64,000 nt of DNA, from the NCBI RefSeq assembly GCF_003201285.1, contig NZ_QICS01000001.1:396678-460677 (forward strand), written 5' to 3'. The DNA is from Lachnotalea glycerini (GTDB lineage: Bacteria > Bacillota > Clostridia > Lachnospirales > Lachnospiraceae). The first letter of the stretch is position 1, and every line of letters begins with the position of its first letter. This document shows positions 63,582-64,000 of the stretch, piece after piece. Under the pieces are notes generated by a model that was not told the DNA's origin, searched no databases, and saw only the letters and a list, made by a program, of their open reading frames with translations. Both the position numbers and the translations under genes were made by a program.

Positions 63582-64000
63582 CTATGCCAAAAGATTGATA
63601 CCATTGTTGAGTAATGTCTGATAAAGCATTGCTACAGGCAAACCTACCACTGTATTGTAATCACCCTTAATCTCTTTAATATATACAGCTGATTTACCCT
63701 GAATTCCATAAGCACCTGCTTTATCCATAGGTTCTTTCGTATTAATATAGCTGTATATTTCTTCATCTGTCATAGAATAAAAGCTTACATCCGTAACGGA
63801 ATAAAAGGAATAAACCTGATATTCGCCTTTTTGTTTGTCAATTACGGTAACTCCAGTATAAACCTGATGAGTGTCTCCCTGCAAGAGCTTAAGCATCCGA
63901 TAAGCATCCTCTTCATTTTTAGGCTTTCCAAGAATCTGTTTCTCCTTTGAAACAATGGTATCGGAACCAATGATAATAGTATTCTCATACCGCCTTGCTA
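63582..64000 (-). CDS. maf: Maf-like nucleotide pyrophosphatase, partial (5-prime end outside the window)
   Basis: The C-terminal about 139 residues of a Maf/YhdE protein. The start is beyond the right edge; the ATG at 63896 is internal. Visible are NTIIIGSDTIVSKEKQILGK and KPKNEEDAYRMLKLLQGDTH. VYTGVTVI, YINTKEPMDKAGAYGIQGKS and VVGLPVAMLYQTLLNNG follow, the usual conserved blocks. Maf hydrolyses modified or canonical nucleoside triphosphates and affects septation. Confidence 0.93.
   Translation of the reverse strand, partial: ARRYENTIIIGSDTIVSKEKQILGKPKNEEDAYRMLKLLQGDTHQVYTGVTVIDKQKGEYQVYSFYSVTDVSFYSMTDEEIYSYINTKEPMDKAGAYGIQGKSAVYIKEIKGDYNTVVGLPVAMLYQTLLNNGINLLA

Overview
The window is AT-rich DNA from an anaerobic, spore-forming Firmicute. 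The best guess is a plant-polysaccharide-degrading Lachnospiraceae/Clostridium relative. This rests on GGAGG ribosome sites, secreted xylan- and pectin-active enzymes with carbohydrate-binding modules, an Etf-linked lactate oxidation operon, a FeoA-FeoB fusion, a CsxC-type exosporium protein and a DUF6385 repeat protein. No rRNA, tRNA, CRISPR array, insertion sequence or phage gene was seen.

Layout. 1-4.4 kb, plus strand: an FGE-fold lipoprotein, a GH10 xylanase with two accessory domains, and a CE3-like SGNH esterase with a CBM2-like domain. 4.5-10.4 kb, plus strand: a lactate operon consisting of a FadR-type regulator, a perfect TGGTCAGACCA operator, EtfB, ferredoxin-EtfA, a FAD lactate dehydrogenase and a nickel-pincer lactate racemase LarA. 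10.6-13.8 kb: two GntR/UTRA regulators, one frameshifted, then a truncated amino-acid permease and other gene remnants, forming a decay zone. 13.9-16.1 kb, minus strand: four accessory genes, one with a HEPN-like R-x4-H motif. 16.2-17.1 kb: a repeat protein. 17.2-22.7 kb: feoAB, a TetR regulator and topoisomerase III. 22.8-26.8 kb, minus strand: an ABC transporter with a lipoprotein, and a broken MerR/GyrI-like regulator. 26.9-28.8 kb: a decayed bacteriocin-type locus. 29-36 kb: a GH43 galactanase-like enzyme, CsxC, a PL9 pectate lyase and a Cys-Pro repeat protein. 36-38.4 kb: a GMC oxidoreductase with a gluconate-dehydrogenase subunit-3 partner.

38.5-48.5 kb, minus strand, is the most unusual segment. 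A NifH-like reductase and two nitrogenase component-1-like subunits are joined without gaps to a FecBCD-type metallophore ABC importer, an exporter-fold ABC protein and an AraC regulator. A sigma-A promoter and a Fur-like box sit in front of the binding-protein gene. This looks like an iron-responsive module that imports a chelate or tetrapyrrole-like compound and reduces it with a two-component nitrogenase-like enzyme. The substrate cannot be read from the sequence.

48.7-52 kb: a GH30 endo-beta-1,6-galactanase-like enzyme, which together with the GH43 enzyme suggests type II arabinogalactan use, and a family I.5-like lipase. 52-64 kb, minus strand: housekeeping genes, namely Sfp-type PPTase, NUDIX, PBP2-like transpeptidase, FtsW/RodA, peptidase U32, ZapA, RuvB, RuvA, a NusG-II protein, three HAD phosphatases and a partial Maf at the right edge.

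Many starts were moved downstream of the longest open frame where a Shine-Dalgarno sequence decided the matter; this is stated in each entry.
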